The notes beneath the pieces are model-generated. The model did not search any database, had not been told where the DNA came from, and was given only the letters and a program-made list of their open reading frames with translations. Of a stretch of 64,000 bases of DNA, positions 1-10,133 are shown one piece after another. The DNA lies in the NCBI RefSeq assembly GCF_043290135.1, contig NC_134705.1:93761239-93825238 (forward strand), written 5' to 3'. The stretch is from Rhipicephalus microplus. Taxonomy: Eukaryota > Arthropoda > Arachnida > Ixodida > Ixodidae. Position 1 is the stretch's first letter. Every line of letters begins with the position of its first letter. Both the position numbers and the translations under genes were made by a program.

Positions 1-2145
1 AAGACGGCATTCATCACACCCGACGGCCTTTACCAATTCAAGGTCATGCCTTTTGATTTGTGCAATGCCCCGGCTACTTTTGAACGTATGATGGACTCTC
101 TTCTTCGCGGTTTCAAATGGTTGACCTGCCTCTGCTATCTGGATGATGTAATAGTTTTCTTGCCCTCCTTTGAAAGCCACCTGTCTCGTCTCTCGGCAAT
201 TCTTGACGTTTTTCGTTGCGCTTGTCTCCAACTCAATTCGTCGAAATGCTCATTTGGACGTCGGCAGATTAAACTACTCGGCCACCTTGTTGACGCCACT
301 GGTGTTCAACCCGACCCTGACAAAGTCCGCGCAGTCCGAGAATTCCCGGTTCCGCGTTCCACACAAGAAGTTCGCAGTTTTATTGGGCTCTGCTCATATT
401 TCCGCCGCTTTGTCTTCAATTTCGCGGATATTGCTAGACCCCTCACGGATCTCCTCAAAAAGAATGTGGCATTTTCTTGGGGAAGGGACCAAGAACATTC
501 CTTCGCGTCGCTAATTACCGCCCTCACAGCACCACGTGTGTTGGCTCATTTTGATCCAGCGGCTCGAACAGAGCTTCGCACCGATGCAAGCGGCCATGGC
601 ATTGGTGCTATACTCGCTCAGATACAGAATGGCACCAACCGTGTGATAGCCTACGCTAGCCGTCTTTTGTCGCAAGCGGAACAAAATTATTCCATCACTG
701 AGCGGGAATGCTTAGCCCTCGTTTGGGCTATTGCGAAATTCCGTCCGTACTTATACGGACGTCCGTTCGCAGTCATCACGGACCATCATGCGCTTTGCTG
801 GCTATCGACGCTTAAGGACCCTACAGAAAGACTCGGCCGATGGGCACTTCGATTACAGGAGTACACGTTCTCGGTTGTTTACAAATCTGGAAAGCTGCAC
901 AGCGATGCTGACTGCTTATCCCGGCACCCTGTTGATCCACCTAGCTCCACTGATTTGGAATCCGATGCCTGCATTTTAGCCATCACTGACTTTCTGAACG
1001 TGGCTGACGAACAGCGCCAAGATCCATCACGGCTCACCATCATTGACCGCCTTCAATCGCGTTATGCTGACCTTTCTCTTAGCAGATACCTGCTTCAAGA
1101 CAACGTTTTGTACCGCCGCAACTTACACCCCGACGGCGCGGAACTTTTACTCGTCGTACCGCATCACCTGCGAAAGGATGTTCTGCGACAATTCCACGAC
1201 GCTCCAACTTCTGGACATCTAGGAGTCTCCAGAACTTACGACCGCATTCGACGACGAGTATTCTGGAAGGGTCGTTACCGCTCTGTTCGCCGTTACGTCA
1301 CATCTTGTGACCTCTGCCAGCGCCGAGAGAAGCCTACGACTCCCCCTGCCGGTCTACTTCAACCTATTGAAGTTCCAGCCGAGCCATTTTATCGAGTGGG
1401 GTTGGACTTGCTAGGCCCTTTTCCTACTTCTACAACTGGGAATAAATGGATTGCAGTGGCCGCAGACTATGCCACTCGGTATGCAATCACTCGAGCGCTA
1501 CCAACCAGCTGCGCAACCGACGTTGCCGACTTCCTGCTGTACGACATTATTCTCCAGCACGGCGCTCCGACTCACCTGCTCACAGACCGTGGTCGCTACT
1601 TTCTATCTCGTGTGGTTGATGATCTACTCCGATCTTGTGCTACCCGTCACAACTTCACCAAATCTTACCACCCTCAGACTAACGGGCTTACGGAGCGACT
1701 AAACCGCACATTGACGGACATGCTTTCCATGTATGTATCTACCGACCACACTGATTGGGACATAGCTCTTCCGTTCGTAACCTTCGCCTATAACTCCTCG
1801 CGTCATGAAACAGCGGGCTACTCCCCTTTTTATCTACTCTACGGACGTCATCCCTTACTGCCCTTCGACACACTGCTTTCATCAGACCACCCATCCTCCA
1901 CCTCGTACGCTCAGGATGCAATCACCCGTGCCCTCACGGCACGTGCGGTAGCGCGTGCACGGTTATCGTCGTCACAGACAGCACAGAAGTCTCTTTATGA
2001 CCGTCGACATAGAGATGCCGTTTTTTCTGCGGGATCTCTTGTTCTCCTGTGGCTCCCATCTCGACGTGTTGGCCTCTGCGAGAAACTGCTATCGCGATAC
2101 GCTGGGCCCTACCGAGTCATTCGTCAGGTCACACCTGTGACTTAG
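1..2145 (+). CDS. pol: Gypsy pol polyprotein fragment: RT, RNase H, integrase
   Basis: The frame is already open at base 1, so the ATG at 46 is internal, not a start. Counting from it, the RT catalytic YLDD lies at residues 31-34. The RNase H region has the catalytic Asp in RTDASG at about 180 and the HHALCWL block. The integrase zinc module (H-H-C-C) spans about 383-425. The integrase catalytic residues are D near 455 (GLDLLGP), D near 513 (LTDRG) and E near 549 (LTERLN). All key residues are present, so this is a well preserved copy. It would copy retrotransposon RNA to DNA and insert it into the chromosome. TAG at 2143-2145 ends the frame about 33 codons early. The same frame continues after it and, past a TAA at 2167-2169, reads [13 protein letters not shown], the usual tail of these proteins. 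The copy is thus slightly damaged at its C terminus. Confidence 0.9.
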   Translation, partial: KTAFITPDGLYQFKVMPFDLCNAPATFERMMDSLLRGFKWLTCLCYLDDVIVFLPSFESHLSRLSAILDVFRCACLQLNSSKCSFGRRQIKLLGHLVDATGVQPDPDKVRAVREFPVPRSTQEVRSFIGLCSYFRRFVFNFADIARPLTDLLKKNVAFSWGRDQEHSFASLITALTAPRVLAHFDPAARTELRTDASGHGIGAILAQIQNGTNRVIAYASRLLSQAEQNYSITERECLALVWAIAKFRPYLYGRPFAVITDHHALCWLSTLKDPTERLGRWALRLQEYTFSVVYKSGKLHSDADCLSRHPVDPPSSTDLESDACILAITDFLNVADEQRQDPSRLTIIDRLQSRYADLSLSRYLLQDNVLYRRNLHPDGAELLLVVPHHLRKDVLRQFHDAPTSGHLGVSRTYDRIRRRVFWKGRYRSVRRYVTSCDLCQRREKPTTPPAGLLQPIEVPAEPFYRVGLDLLGPFPTSTTGNKWIAVAADYATRYAITRALPTSCATDVADFLLYDIILQHGAPTHLLTDRGRYFLSRVVDDLLRSCATRHNFTKSYHPQTNGLTERLNRTLTDMLSMYVSTDHTDWDIALPFVTFAYNSSRHETAGYSPFYLLYGRHPLLPFDTLLSSDHPSSTSYAQDAITRALTARAVARARLSSSQTAQKSLYDRRHRDAVFSAGSLVLLWLPSRRVGLCEKLLSRYAGPYRVIRQVTPVT

Positions 2146-2279
2146 GAGATTGTCGCTACCACAAACTAATCAGCTGCTGCTCCCAGAACGGAAGTAGTCC
2201 ACGCTTCTCGTCTCAAGCCCTACAACGCCGACTCGCTCATTTAACAGGCACCGAGACGGTGCCTTACAGGCCGGGGTGA

Positions 2280-2455
2280 TGATACGTGTATGGAATTGTC
2301 GCCTCGACACAGCTGAAATGGCACCCAAATGAAGAAGACGACAACGTGGTTGTAGTGGGTTGGACTCTGAAGCTTCCCCCGTTGGCCTGCTTGACTGTGC
2401 GCTCTCTAAGCCGTTAGCAAGACCAGTTCTCGGTGAATAAATCTTTCCCGTAACA
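2280..2455 (+). repeat. 3' LTR of the left Gypsy element
   Basis: The segment starts TGATACG and ends CGTAACA, a near-perfect short inverted repeat with TG...CA ends. It follows a G-rich polypurine tract and contains a polyadenylation signal, AATAAA, near 2436. At about 176 bp it matches the size of the other Gypsy LTR in this window (175 bp at 24377-24551). The boundary could also be at 2277. The partner LTR is outside the window. Confidence 0.7.
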
Positions 2456-2458
2456 ATA

Positions 2459-2492
<34 letters not shown>

Positions 2493-2618
2493 CGCGAGCA
2501 AAGCACAAAGCAAGACATACAGCTAGGAGTTCACTTGAACCAGTGCAACGAAAAAGTTCTCTTCTTCTTCTCAGCCAAAAACGAGTATGAGCCACTGCGG
2601 CTCGTTCATCAATGACAG

Positions 2619-2962
<344 letters not shown>

Positions 2963-2972
<10 letters not shown>

Positions 2973-3015
2973 ATACCTTCAAGAAGACTAACTGGCCCAT
3001 TGAATTATTACTCCC

Positions 3016-3076
<61 letters not shown>

Positions 3077-3128
3077 GGAGTAATAATTCAATGGGCCAGT
3101 TAGTCTTCGTGAAGGTATTAGATATGGC
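2963..3128. repeat. Inverted repeat with (AT)n loop beside the left PLE
   Basis: Arms 2963-3017 and 3074-3128 (about 55 bp, nearly identical) are separated by an (AT)n tract. The outer parts of the arms overlap the neighbouring PLE terminal blocks, so this inverted repeat shares sequence with the palindrome on its left and with the left PLE on its right. Together they form an alternating series of inverted terminal units. Confidence 0.85.
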
Positions 3129-3225
3129 ACAACGGGAGCGTTGTCAACAAGGATAAATATATTTATTTCCCAACAGTTTCGGGAGGGGTCCTCCCTTCAT
3201 CAGGGGATGAGTTATACTGACATGA

Positions 3226-3738
3226 GCTTCCAAACTACGTTGCTGCCGCGTCGCTATCGCCTTGAAAAATGTTTGCGAGATTGAGAGGGAACTAGAAAAA
3301 GAAAAAAAGGGGAGAAAAAAGATGAAAAAGAAAAAGAAAGAAAAGAAAGAAAGTAAAAAAGAGGAAGAACCACTGTCAACACTGAGAACGAAGCCAACTG
3401 TCCGTCTACATCCACATACGGTTCATATCACGTGCTGCTCAGTTCTTGACGTGTGTCGGGCCACCCAAGATTGTCGCCGCGGTGCCGGGAGGGTCCGTGA
3501 TGGCGTGCATAGAGAAAGGGGTTTCCCCGTAATGGGCCGGTCGGCGGGCGGCGTGCGTAAATGAAGGAATTCCCGGTAATGGGTCGGTCGGCTATTTACC
3601 TTTATTCTTCGTCCATTTCCCTTCAATGGTCATCAAGTGGTAGGCGAACGTAAACACTTTGTATGTGCATGTGGAAAAAAAAGAAAAAAAGACAGTGCAC
3701 ACGTACGAGTCAGTCAGAAAAAGCATGGTCTCCAGCTA
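3226..3738 (-). other. PLE 3' non-coding region (left copy)
   Basis: This is the region between the endonuclease stop and the terminal block. It contains a purine-rich stretch (plus strand, 3290-3370, mostly A and G) that gives lysine/glutamate-rich false open frames. It also holds two imperfect direct copies of a 'GGAATTCCCGGTAATGGG'-type motif near 3500-3590. The same features recur at 9230-9735 in the right copy, so they belong to the element. I see no gene here. Confidence 0.7.
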
Positions 3739-4197
3739 TCAATCTTTGTCACCAATTTTCTCCTGGCTTACTTCTCGGAGGCAGTTGAGTTTTCCGGGGT
3801 CCTCGTTGATGCCGGCTACTACTGTACAAAATTTGAAAATAAAATATGCCTCACGCTGTTCGCGCTCGCGTCTGTTTGAGAAACCGGACTGCAAAAGAGT
3901 TACGCTGATATTTTCAAAACTGTGGTTTGGCAGGCGCAGATGTCTAGATAAAGATAGCTTGGGCAGTGAAGTGGCGTGGTACCGGTGATTATTGAACCGC
4001 AGCCGAAATGGCGTGTCTGTTTGGCCGATATATTCTTGTCCACAGATGTTGCAATGTAGCATGTATATTACGTTACTGGAGTCACAATTAAGGCTTTCAC
4101 TTATGCAGAATTTGACATTCGAGAAGTTCGCTTTGGATTCACGTGTTGTGACCATCTGTGGAATACCTTGCATCGAGCTTTTCCGCAGAGATGGCAC
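3739..4197 (-). pseudogene. PLE GIY-YIG endonuclease domain (left copy, frameshifted)
   Basis: The C-terminal part of the PLE protein lies one frame away from the RT. A 1-nt deletion (GGTATTCCACAG here, GGTATGCCCACAG in the right copy) and the TAA at 4200 separate the two. The GIY-YIG core is visible: VIYMLHCNICGQEYIGQT at residues 43-60, the catalytic Arg in FRLRF (65/67) and the His at 71. The paired cysteines inside the motif are typical of PLE endonucleases. In intact PLEs this domain nicks target DNA to prime reverse transcription. The lineage is clear, but this copy cannot make the fusion protein. Confidence 0.85.
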
Positions 4198-4199
4198 CC

Positions 4200-6248
4200 T
4201 TATTGAAATTTGGGGGTGTTAGTTTTTGCTCTGACAAGAATGTCCTTCAGATTTTTATCCCGGCAGTACACCACGTGAGGTGGCTTCGCGAAAATAGAAG
4301 TTAGTCGTTTGCTTTGCCTGATTATGTTGAAACGGCGGGAAAGTATGTTGTTGATTCTTTGCGCTGATGAGGAGTAAGTTAGTACAAGGTTCGTTTGGGA
4401 AGTCTTTTTAGATACTCTGTTTGGTCCCTTAATTATATCATTCCTGTTCACGTTGCGAGCACGTAGTATGGCATCGTCACTAATGTCTTCCGGACAATTT
4501 TGTTTCAATAAGGAATGCTTCAGCTGTTCCGCGTGTCTGTCAAATTCCCGCATATCGGTGCATATTCTTCGGTACCGGTAGGCCTGAGAATATGGAATAC
4601 CCGTTTTGCAATGCTTTGGGTGGCTGCTGTTGAAATGTAGGTACATTTGACGGTCTGTAGGCTCTTTGTAAAGGTTTGTTGACAAGCGGTCATTTTCGAC
4701 CGTGACAGTGACGCCCAAAAAGTTAATGCTAGTTTTGGAAATTTTTTGCGTGAATTTTATTGACGGGTGGCATTTGTTAAAATCCGCTATGAAGCGGAAA
4801 AGACTTCCCTCATCATGGTTCCATATCATAAACATATCGTCTAAGTATCTTCTGTAGTAGAAAGGCTTCAAGGTGCGTCCCTCAATGAATGGGATTTCAA
4901 GTGAAGCCATAAAGGTGCTCGCGAAGTTTGGGGCCATTTTCGTGCCCATTGCAGTGCCACTGACCTGAAGGAAATGCTTGGCATTGAACTGAAAATGGTT
5001 ATAATTTAGTACAAGTTCAAGAAGTGTAAACAGTACCTCGCCACTTACACTAGTTGATGGGTCAGATTTTACATATTCAGAAACCATAGCCGCTATTCCG
5101 TCATGGTGGGGTATGTTGGTGTACAGTGAACAGACGTCCATGGTCACCAGAAAACTGCCGCCTGGGATGTCGAGACTTGAAGTTTCGCAGATGAAGTGGT
5201 TTGTGTCCTTTAGGTAATGGGGAAAATTTGGGGGGATGTTTTTTATTAAGGAATTGATGAATTCTGATATATTTTCTGTTGATGTGCTGTTACTGGATAC
5301 TATCGGACGTCGCGGATTACCTGCCTTGTGTATTTTGGGGAGCAAATAGAATCGACCGGGAACAGAATGGGCCGGTAACATTGCTTTCAACATTTTGCCG
5401 GTAATTTTCTCGTCCCGGCGGAGATTATTTAGAGTTACTTTTATCTCCCTTTCCAATTCGGGAGTCGGGTCCGTTGGAAGTTCTTTGTAGAATTTTCTGT
5501 CTGATAGCTGTCGTTCCCCTTCTTTTAAGTAGTCCGACGTGTTTAGAATTACTATGCAGCCCCCTTTATCAGCCGGTTTGATAGTAACTTCAGTGTTTTT
5601 TCGTAGTTCATCGAGTGCCCTTCGTTCTGACTTTGATATGTTGTTTCGAAATGGCCGACTTTTTTCATACGCTCTGATGATATCTTTTAGAACTGCTGAT
5701 ATATACATATCGAGGTCTTTGTCCCTCTGCTCACTCGGACACCATGATCTGTCACCACCAATCACTCTATTCTCGTCCGCACAGTCCCCGCGATCATGAA
5801 AGTATTCACGGAGGCGGAGATTACGCGCCAAGTTATCGAGGTCTTGGTACAGTTCAAATTCATTGAATCTACCGGATGATGGACAAAAGGTCAAGCCTCT
5901 CGACAAAAGTTGAAGCAGAGCGGGTGTGAGTGTTGTGTTTGACAGATTGAGGACATTTTTCTCATAAGTTTTCGGCTGCTCTTGGCTATCACGTGGCACG
6001 GGAGTGTCAGCGTCATATTCGAGAGTAAGGATGTTTTGATTAGGATTGCACTGTAGTTCTGAGTTCCCATTTTTCTCCTCAAAGTTAGGTTGTGGTACGG
6101 GTGGTCTCTGGCCTTCTTGTACGACCTCAATCCTATTTTCCTGTTGCAGAGCAGTGGAGCTACTGCAGTCCCGCTTGAATTTTCTATCTTTTACTACTGA
6201 AATTTCGCCTCTCACGGCTTGCACGGCAAACTCCAGTGCCAAACCCAT
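4200..6248 (-). CDS. PLE reverse transcriptase, long open frame (left copy)
   Basis: This 682-codon frame is the best preserved PLE coding sequence in the window. Residues 1 to about 14 come from flanking DNA, and PLE homology begins around 'RGEISVVKDRK'. RT motifs are visible in order: KPADKGGCIVI; LPKIHKAGNPRRPIVSS; GSFLVTMDVCSLYTNI (catalytic Asp of motif A); SGTAMGTKMAPNFAS (motif B); and YRRYLDDMFMIW (motif C, Asp-Asp near residue 467). This combination, together with a GIY-YIG domain downstream, is diagnostic of Penelope-like elements, whose RT is related to telomerase. The frame ends at TAA (4200-4202), where the right copy has TCA, so this is a nonsense change. The endonuclease domain continues just downstream in another frame. 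The product would be an RT without a fused endonuclease unless the break is bypassed. Confidence 0.9.
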   Translation of the reverse strand: MGLALEFAVQAVRGEISVVKDRKFKRDCSSSTALQQENRIEVVQEGQRPPVPQPNFEEKNGNSELQCNPNQNILTLEYDADTPVPRDSQEQPKTYEKNVLNLSNTTLTPALLQLLSRGLTFCPSSGRFNEFELYQDLDNLARNLRLREYFHDRGDCADENRVIGGDRSWCPSEQRDKDLDMYISAVLKDIIRAYEKSRPFRNNISKSERRALDELRKNTEVTIKPADKGGCIVILNTSDYLKEGERQLSDRKFYKELPTDPTPELEREIKVTLNNLRRDEKITGKMLKAMLPAHSVPGRFYLLPKIHKAGNPRRPIVSSNSTSTENISEFINSLIKNIPPNFPHYLKDTNHFICETSSLDIPGGSFLVTMDVCSLYTNIPHHDGIAAMVSEYVKSDPSTSVSGEVLFTLLELVLNYNHFQFNAKHFLQVSGTAMGTKMAPNFASTFMASLEIPFIEGRTLKPFYYRRYLDDMFMIWNHDEGSLFRFIADFNKCHPSIKFTQKISKTSINFLGVTVTVENDRLSTNLYKEPTDRQMYLHFNSSHPKHCKTGIPYSQAYRYRRICTDMREFDRHAEQLKHSLLKQNCPEDISDDAILRARNVNRNDIIKGPNRVSKKTSQTNLVLTYSSSAQRINNILSRRFNIIRQSKRLTSIFAKPPHVVYCRDKNLKDILVRAKTNTPKFQ

Positions 6249-6349
6249 TCAACAACAGGGAGCCGAGGGACACAAAGAGCCATTCAGGGTCCCAGCAGTG
6301 ACGACGTCGCCACTCCCACCAGCGAGGCCTTGCAACACCAGGCGGACGA

Positions 6350-6768
6350 ATGCGGCGAAGACCAAAACGGCGGCTTCCAAATGACACGGGGAAACAAAAG
6401 GTACGGGCAGTCCAACACACATGGTCCCACTCATTTCTATCGATTAGGAAAATCATTGAAAAGCGGGTGCAATACGAAAAACACGCGGAACAACTAACCA
6501 AATATCTATCTCACGAAATTGCACCTAAGGGCCTCCGCCTAGCCTGCAACCCCTCAATGTCTACACTAAGTGGAGCAGAAAGGGGGAAGTGGGAAAAATA
6601 TTACTAGAAGCGTCCTTGCAACTGACTCGTGTCATTGCGGACTATATTGAGCGTAAGGCCGCCGAATACAGTGTCACGGAGGCCACGCAGAAATTGGTAT
6701 CTAATCTCGGAGAGCATGAGGCAAGAGAACTGGAACGATATGAACTAAAGAAGAGAGGCGAAAATTAA
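6350..6768 (+). pseudogene. PLE N-terminal (coiled-coil-like) region, right copy
   Basis: The frame from 6350 reads through IRKIIEKRVQYEKHAEQL and HEIAPKGLRLACNPS, then hits a stop at 6604-6606. A 1-nt shift restores a frame reading LLEASLQLTRVIADYIERK, VTEATQKLVSNLGEHEAREL and ERYELKKRGE, ending in TAA at 6766. The composition is charged and helix-prone, as expected for the N terminus of PLE proteins upstream of the RT. This segment has no counterpart in the left copy. The assignment rests on position and continuity with the RT region rather than on a recognised domain. Confidence 0.6.
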
Positions 6769-8864
6769 GTAGTAAAAGATAGAAAATTCAAGCGGGACTG
6801 CAGTAGCTCCACTGCTCTGTAACAGGAAAATAGGAATGAGGCCGTACAAGAACGCTAGGGACCACCCGTACCACAACCTAACTTTGAGGAGAAAAATGGT
6901 AACTCAGAACTACAGTGCAATCCTAATCAAAACATCCTTACTCTCGAATATGACGCTGACACTCCCGTGCCACGTGATAGCCAAGAGCAGCCGAAAACTT
7001 ATGAGAAAAATGTCCTCAATCTGTCAAACACAACACTCACACCCGCTCAGCTTCAACTTTTGTCGAGAAGCTTGACCTTTTGTCCATCATCCGGTAGATT
7101 CAATGAATTTTAACTGTACCAAGACCTCGATAACTTGGCGCGTAATCTCCGCCTCCGTGAATACTTTCATGATCGCGGGGACTGTGCGGACGAGAATAGA
7201 GTGATTGGTGGTGACAGATCATGGTGTCCGAGTGAGCAGAGGGACAAAGACCTCGATATGTATATATCAGCAGTTCTAAAAGATATCATCAGAGCGTATG
7301 AAAAAAGTCGGCCATTTCGAAACAACATATCAAAGTCAGAACGAAGGGCACTCGATGAACTACGAAAAAACACTGAAGTTACTATCAAACCGGCTGATAA
7401 AGGGGGCTGCATAGTAATTCTAAACACGTCGGACTACTTAAAAGAAGGGGAACGACAGCTATCAGACAGAAAATTCTACAAAGAACTTCCAACGGACCCG
7501 ACTCCCGAATTGGAAAGGGAGATAAAAGTAACTCTAAATAATCTCCGCCGGGACGAGAAAATTACCGGCAAAATGTTGAAAGCAATGTTACCGGCCCATT
7601 CTGTTCCCGGTCGATTCTATTTGCTCCCCAAAATACACAAGGCAGGTAATCCGCGACGTCCGATAGTATCCAGTAACAGCACATCAACAGAAAATATATC
7701 AGAATTCATCAATTCCTTAATAAAAAACATCCCCCCAAATTTTCCCCATTACCTAAAGGACACAAACCACTTCATCTGCGAAACTTCAAGTCTCGACATC
7801 CCAGGCGGCAGTTTTCTGGTGACCATGGACGTCTGTTCACTGTACACCAACATACCCCACCATGACGGAATAGCGGCTATGGTTTCTGAATATGTAAAAT
7901 CTGACCCATCAACTAGTGTAAGTGGCGAGGTACTGTTTACACTTCTTGAACTTGTACTAAATTATAACCATTTTCAGTTCAATGCCAAGCATTTCCTTCA
8001 GATCAGTGGCACTGCAATGAGCACGAAAATGGCCCCAAACTTCGCGAGCACCTTTATGACTTCACTTGAAATCCCATTCATTGAGGGACGCACCTTGAAA
8101 CCTTTCTACTACAGAAGATACTTAGACGATATTTTTATGATATGGAACCATGATGAGGTAAGTCTTTTCCGCTTCATAGAGGATTTTAACAAATGCCACC
8201 CGTCAATAAAATTCACGCACAAAATTTCCAAAACTAGCATTACTTTTTGGACGTCACTGTCACGGTCGCAAATGACCGCTTGTCAACAAACCTTTACAAA
8301 AAGCCTACAGACCGTCAAATGTACCTACATTTCAACAGCAGCCACCCAAAGCATTGCAAAACGGGTATTCCATATTCTCAGGCCTACCGGTACCGAAGAT
8401 TATGCACCGATATGCGGGAATTTGACAGACACGCGGAAGAACTAAAGCATTCCTTATTGAAACAAAATTATCCGGAAGACATTAGTGACGATGCCATACT
8501 ACGTGCTCGCAACGTCAACAGGAATGATATAATTAAGAGACCAAACAGAGTATCTAAAACGACTTCCCAAACGAACCTTGTACTAACTTACTCCTCATCA
8601 GCGCCACGAATCAACAACATACTTACCCGTCATTTCAACATAATCAGGCTAAGCAAACGACTAACTTCTATTTTCGCGAAGCCACCTCACGTGGTGTACC
8701 GCCGGGATAAAAATCTGAAGGACATTCTTGTCAGAGCAAAAACAAACACCCCCAAATTTCAATCAGGGTGCCAACCCTGCGGAAAGCTCGATGCAAGGTA
8801 TGCCCACAGATGGTCACAGCACGTGAATCCAAAGCGAACTTCTCGAATTTCAAATTCTGCATAA
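6769..8864 (+). pseudogene. PLE reverse transcriptase, right copy, interrupted
   Basis: The frame is collinear with the left-copy RT but broken. In-frame stops replace sense codons of the left copy at about 6822 (CAA to TAA), 6857 (CAG to TAG) and 7111 (GAA to TAA), in addition to the TAA at 6766. An open stretch then runs 7135-8445 with KPADKGGCIVI, VTMDVCSLYTNI, SGTAMSTKMAPNF (motif B Gly changed to Ser) and RRYLDDIFMIW. A frameshift near 8245 moves the thumb region into the frame 8247-8864. A 1-nt insertion near 8788 then separates it from the endonuclease. The copy is not functional as a protein gene. Confidence 0.88.
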
Positions 8865-9226
8865 CTGAAAGCCTTAATTGTGACTCCAGTAACGTAATAT
8901 ACATGCTACATTGCAACATCTGTGGACAAGAATATATCGGCCAAACAGACACGCCATTTCGGCTGCGGTTCAATAATCACCGGTACCACGCCACTTCACT
9001 GCCGAAGCTACCTTTATCTAGACATCTGCGCCTGCCAAACCACAGTTTTGAAAATATCAGCGTAACTCTTTTCCAGTCCGGTTTCTCAAACAGACGCGAG
9101 CGCGAACAGCGTGAGGCATATTTTATTTTCAAATTTCGTACAGTAGTAGCCGGCATCAACGAGGACCCTGGAAAACTCAACTGCCTCCGAGAAGTAAGCC
9201 AGGAGAAAATTGGCGACAAAGATTGA
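8768..9226 (+). pseudogene. PLE GIY-YIG endonuclease domain, right copy
   Basis: This is the counterpart of the left-copy domain, with only a few residue differences over about 150 residues. It keeps a CxxCPQM element upstream, VIYMLHCNICGQEYIGQT, FRLRFNNH and the C-terminal RREREQREAYFIFKF. It lies in a different frame from the preceding RT segment because of the insertion near 8788. The domain by itself looks intact. It would be the nicking activity of the element if fused to the RT. Confidence 0.85.
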
Positions 9227-9734
9227 TAGCTGGAGACTATGCTTTTTTCTGACTGACTCGTACGTGTACACTGTCTTTTTTTTTCCACATGCACATACAA
9301 AGTGTTTACGTTCGCCTACCACTTGATGACCATTGAAGGGAAACGGACGAAGATTAAAGGTAAATAGCCGACCGACCCATTAACGGGAATTCCTTCCTTT
9401 ACGCACGCCGCCCGCCGACCGACCCATTACGGGGAAACCCCTTTCTTTATGCACGCCGTCACGGACCCTCCCGGCACCGCGGCGACAATCTTGGGTGGCG
9501 CGACACACGTCAAGAACTGAACAGCACGTGATATGAACCGTTTGTGGATGTAGACGGACAGTTGGCTTCGTTCTCAGTGTTGACAGTGGTTCTTCCTCTT
9601 TTTTACTTTCTTTCTTTTCTTTCTTTTTTTTTCGTCTTTTTTCTCCCTTTTTTTTCCTTTTTCTAGTTGCCTCTCACTCTCGCAAACATTTTTCAAGGCG
9701 AGAGGGACGCGGCAGCAACGAAGTTTGGAAGCTC

Positions 9735-9838
9735 ATGTCAGTATAACTCATCCCATGATGAAGGGAGGACCCCTTCCGAAACTGTTAGGAAATAAATATA
9801 TTTATCCTTGTTGACAACGCTCCCATTGTGCCATATCT
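9735..9838 (+). repeat. PLE terminal block with hammerhead-like motif (right copy)
   Basis: The block reads ATGATGAAGGGAGGACC, then CCTTCCGAAAC, then the 14-nt palindrome ATAAATATATTTAT. The same block occurs at 3121-3225 (minus), in both arms of the palindrome 2775-2972, and nowhere else in the window. TGATGA, a 6-bp stem (GGGAGG/CCTCCC in the best copies) and GAAA are the pieces of a hammerhead core. PLEs are known to carry hammerhead ribozymes in their terminal repeats. An unpaired A after TGATGA departs from the consensus, so activity is uncertain. Confidence 0.6.
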
Positions 9839-9844
9839 CATACC

Positions 9845-9845
9845 T

Positions 9846-9885
<40 letters not shown>

Positions 9886-9886
9886 A

Positions 9887-9938
<52 letters not shown>

Positions 9939-10133
9939 AACACAAGCGAGTACACGTACGAAAGAGCAATACTTTTATGCCAACGTTTCAGCCGTGGCAC
10001 GGCCTTCGTCAGGGAATCCCTGATTCCTGACGAAGGCCGTGCCACGGCTGAAACGTTGGCATAAAAGTATTGCTCTTTCGTACGTGTACTCGCTTGTGTT
10101 CTTTATACGTACCAGACCCCTTGAACTTCCTGC

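Larger units (their letters stand above)
1..2455 (+). mobile_element. Ty3/Gypsy LTR retrotransposon, 3' half (pol and 3' LTR)
   Basis: The left window edge cuts this element inside reverse transcriptase. What remains runs RT fingers/palm, RNase H, integrase, a purine-rich tract (GGCCGGGG at about 2269-2276) and a short 3' LTR. The order RT-RNase H-integrase identifies Ty3/Gypsy rather than Copia, where integrase comes first. No envelope-like frame follows integrase, so nothing suggests an infectious retrovirus. The 5' LTR, gag and protease must lie to the left of the window. Confidence 0.9.
3121..6205 (-). mobile_element. Penelope-like element (PLE), left copy, minus strand
   Basis: This copy holds the PLE reverse transcriptase and GIY-YIG endonuclease on the minus strand, followed by a 3' region with the terminal block at 3121-3225. 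It is collinear in reverse with 6753-9845, giving inverted arms of about 3.08 kb with scattered single-base differences. Homology stops at about 6205: the sequence upstream of the shared 'RGE...VVKDRKFKRDC' coding segment is unrelated to the N-terminal region of the right copy. The left copy therefore appears 5'-truncated, which is common for PLE insertions. Confidence 0.85.
6249..9845 (+). mobile_element. Penelope-like element, right copy, plus strand
   Basis: This is the head-to-head partner of the left PLE. It carries an extra 5' part (about 6340-6750) encoding a PLE N-terminal region that the left copy lacks. It then has the RT, the GIY-YIG endonuclease, the A/G-rich 3' region (here on the minus strand) and the terminal block at 9735-9838, and it ends in an (AT)n tract. 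It has more stops and shifts than the left copy, which argues that the two arms did not arise from one simple recent inversion-duplication. Confidence 0.85.

Noticed and set aside
1..2455. Endogenous retrovirus
   Set aside because: No envelope-like frame between integrase and LTR, and RT/integrase resemble Ty3/Gypsy retrotransposons. The same holds for 14165-24551 and 54608-61427.
3290..3370. Lys/Glu-rich small protein (and its mirror at 9590-9670)
   Set aside because: It is a purine-rich simple stretch in the PLE 3' region, present in both copies but without a conserved frame.
6046..6607. Overlapping plus-strand frames at the PLE junction as host proteins
   Set aside because: The left part is antisense to the left PLE RT and the right part is the PLE N-terminal region. 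No separate gene is needed.
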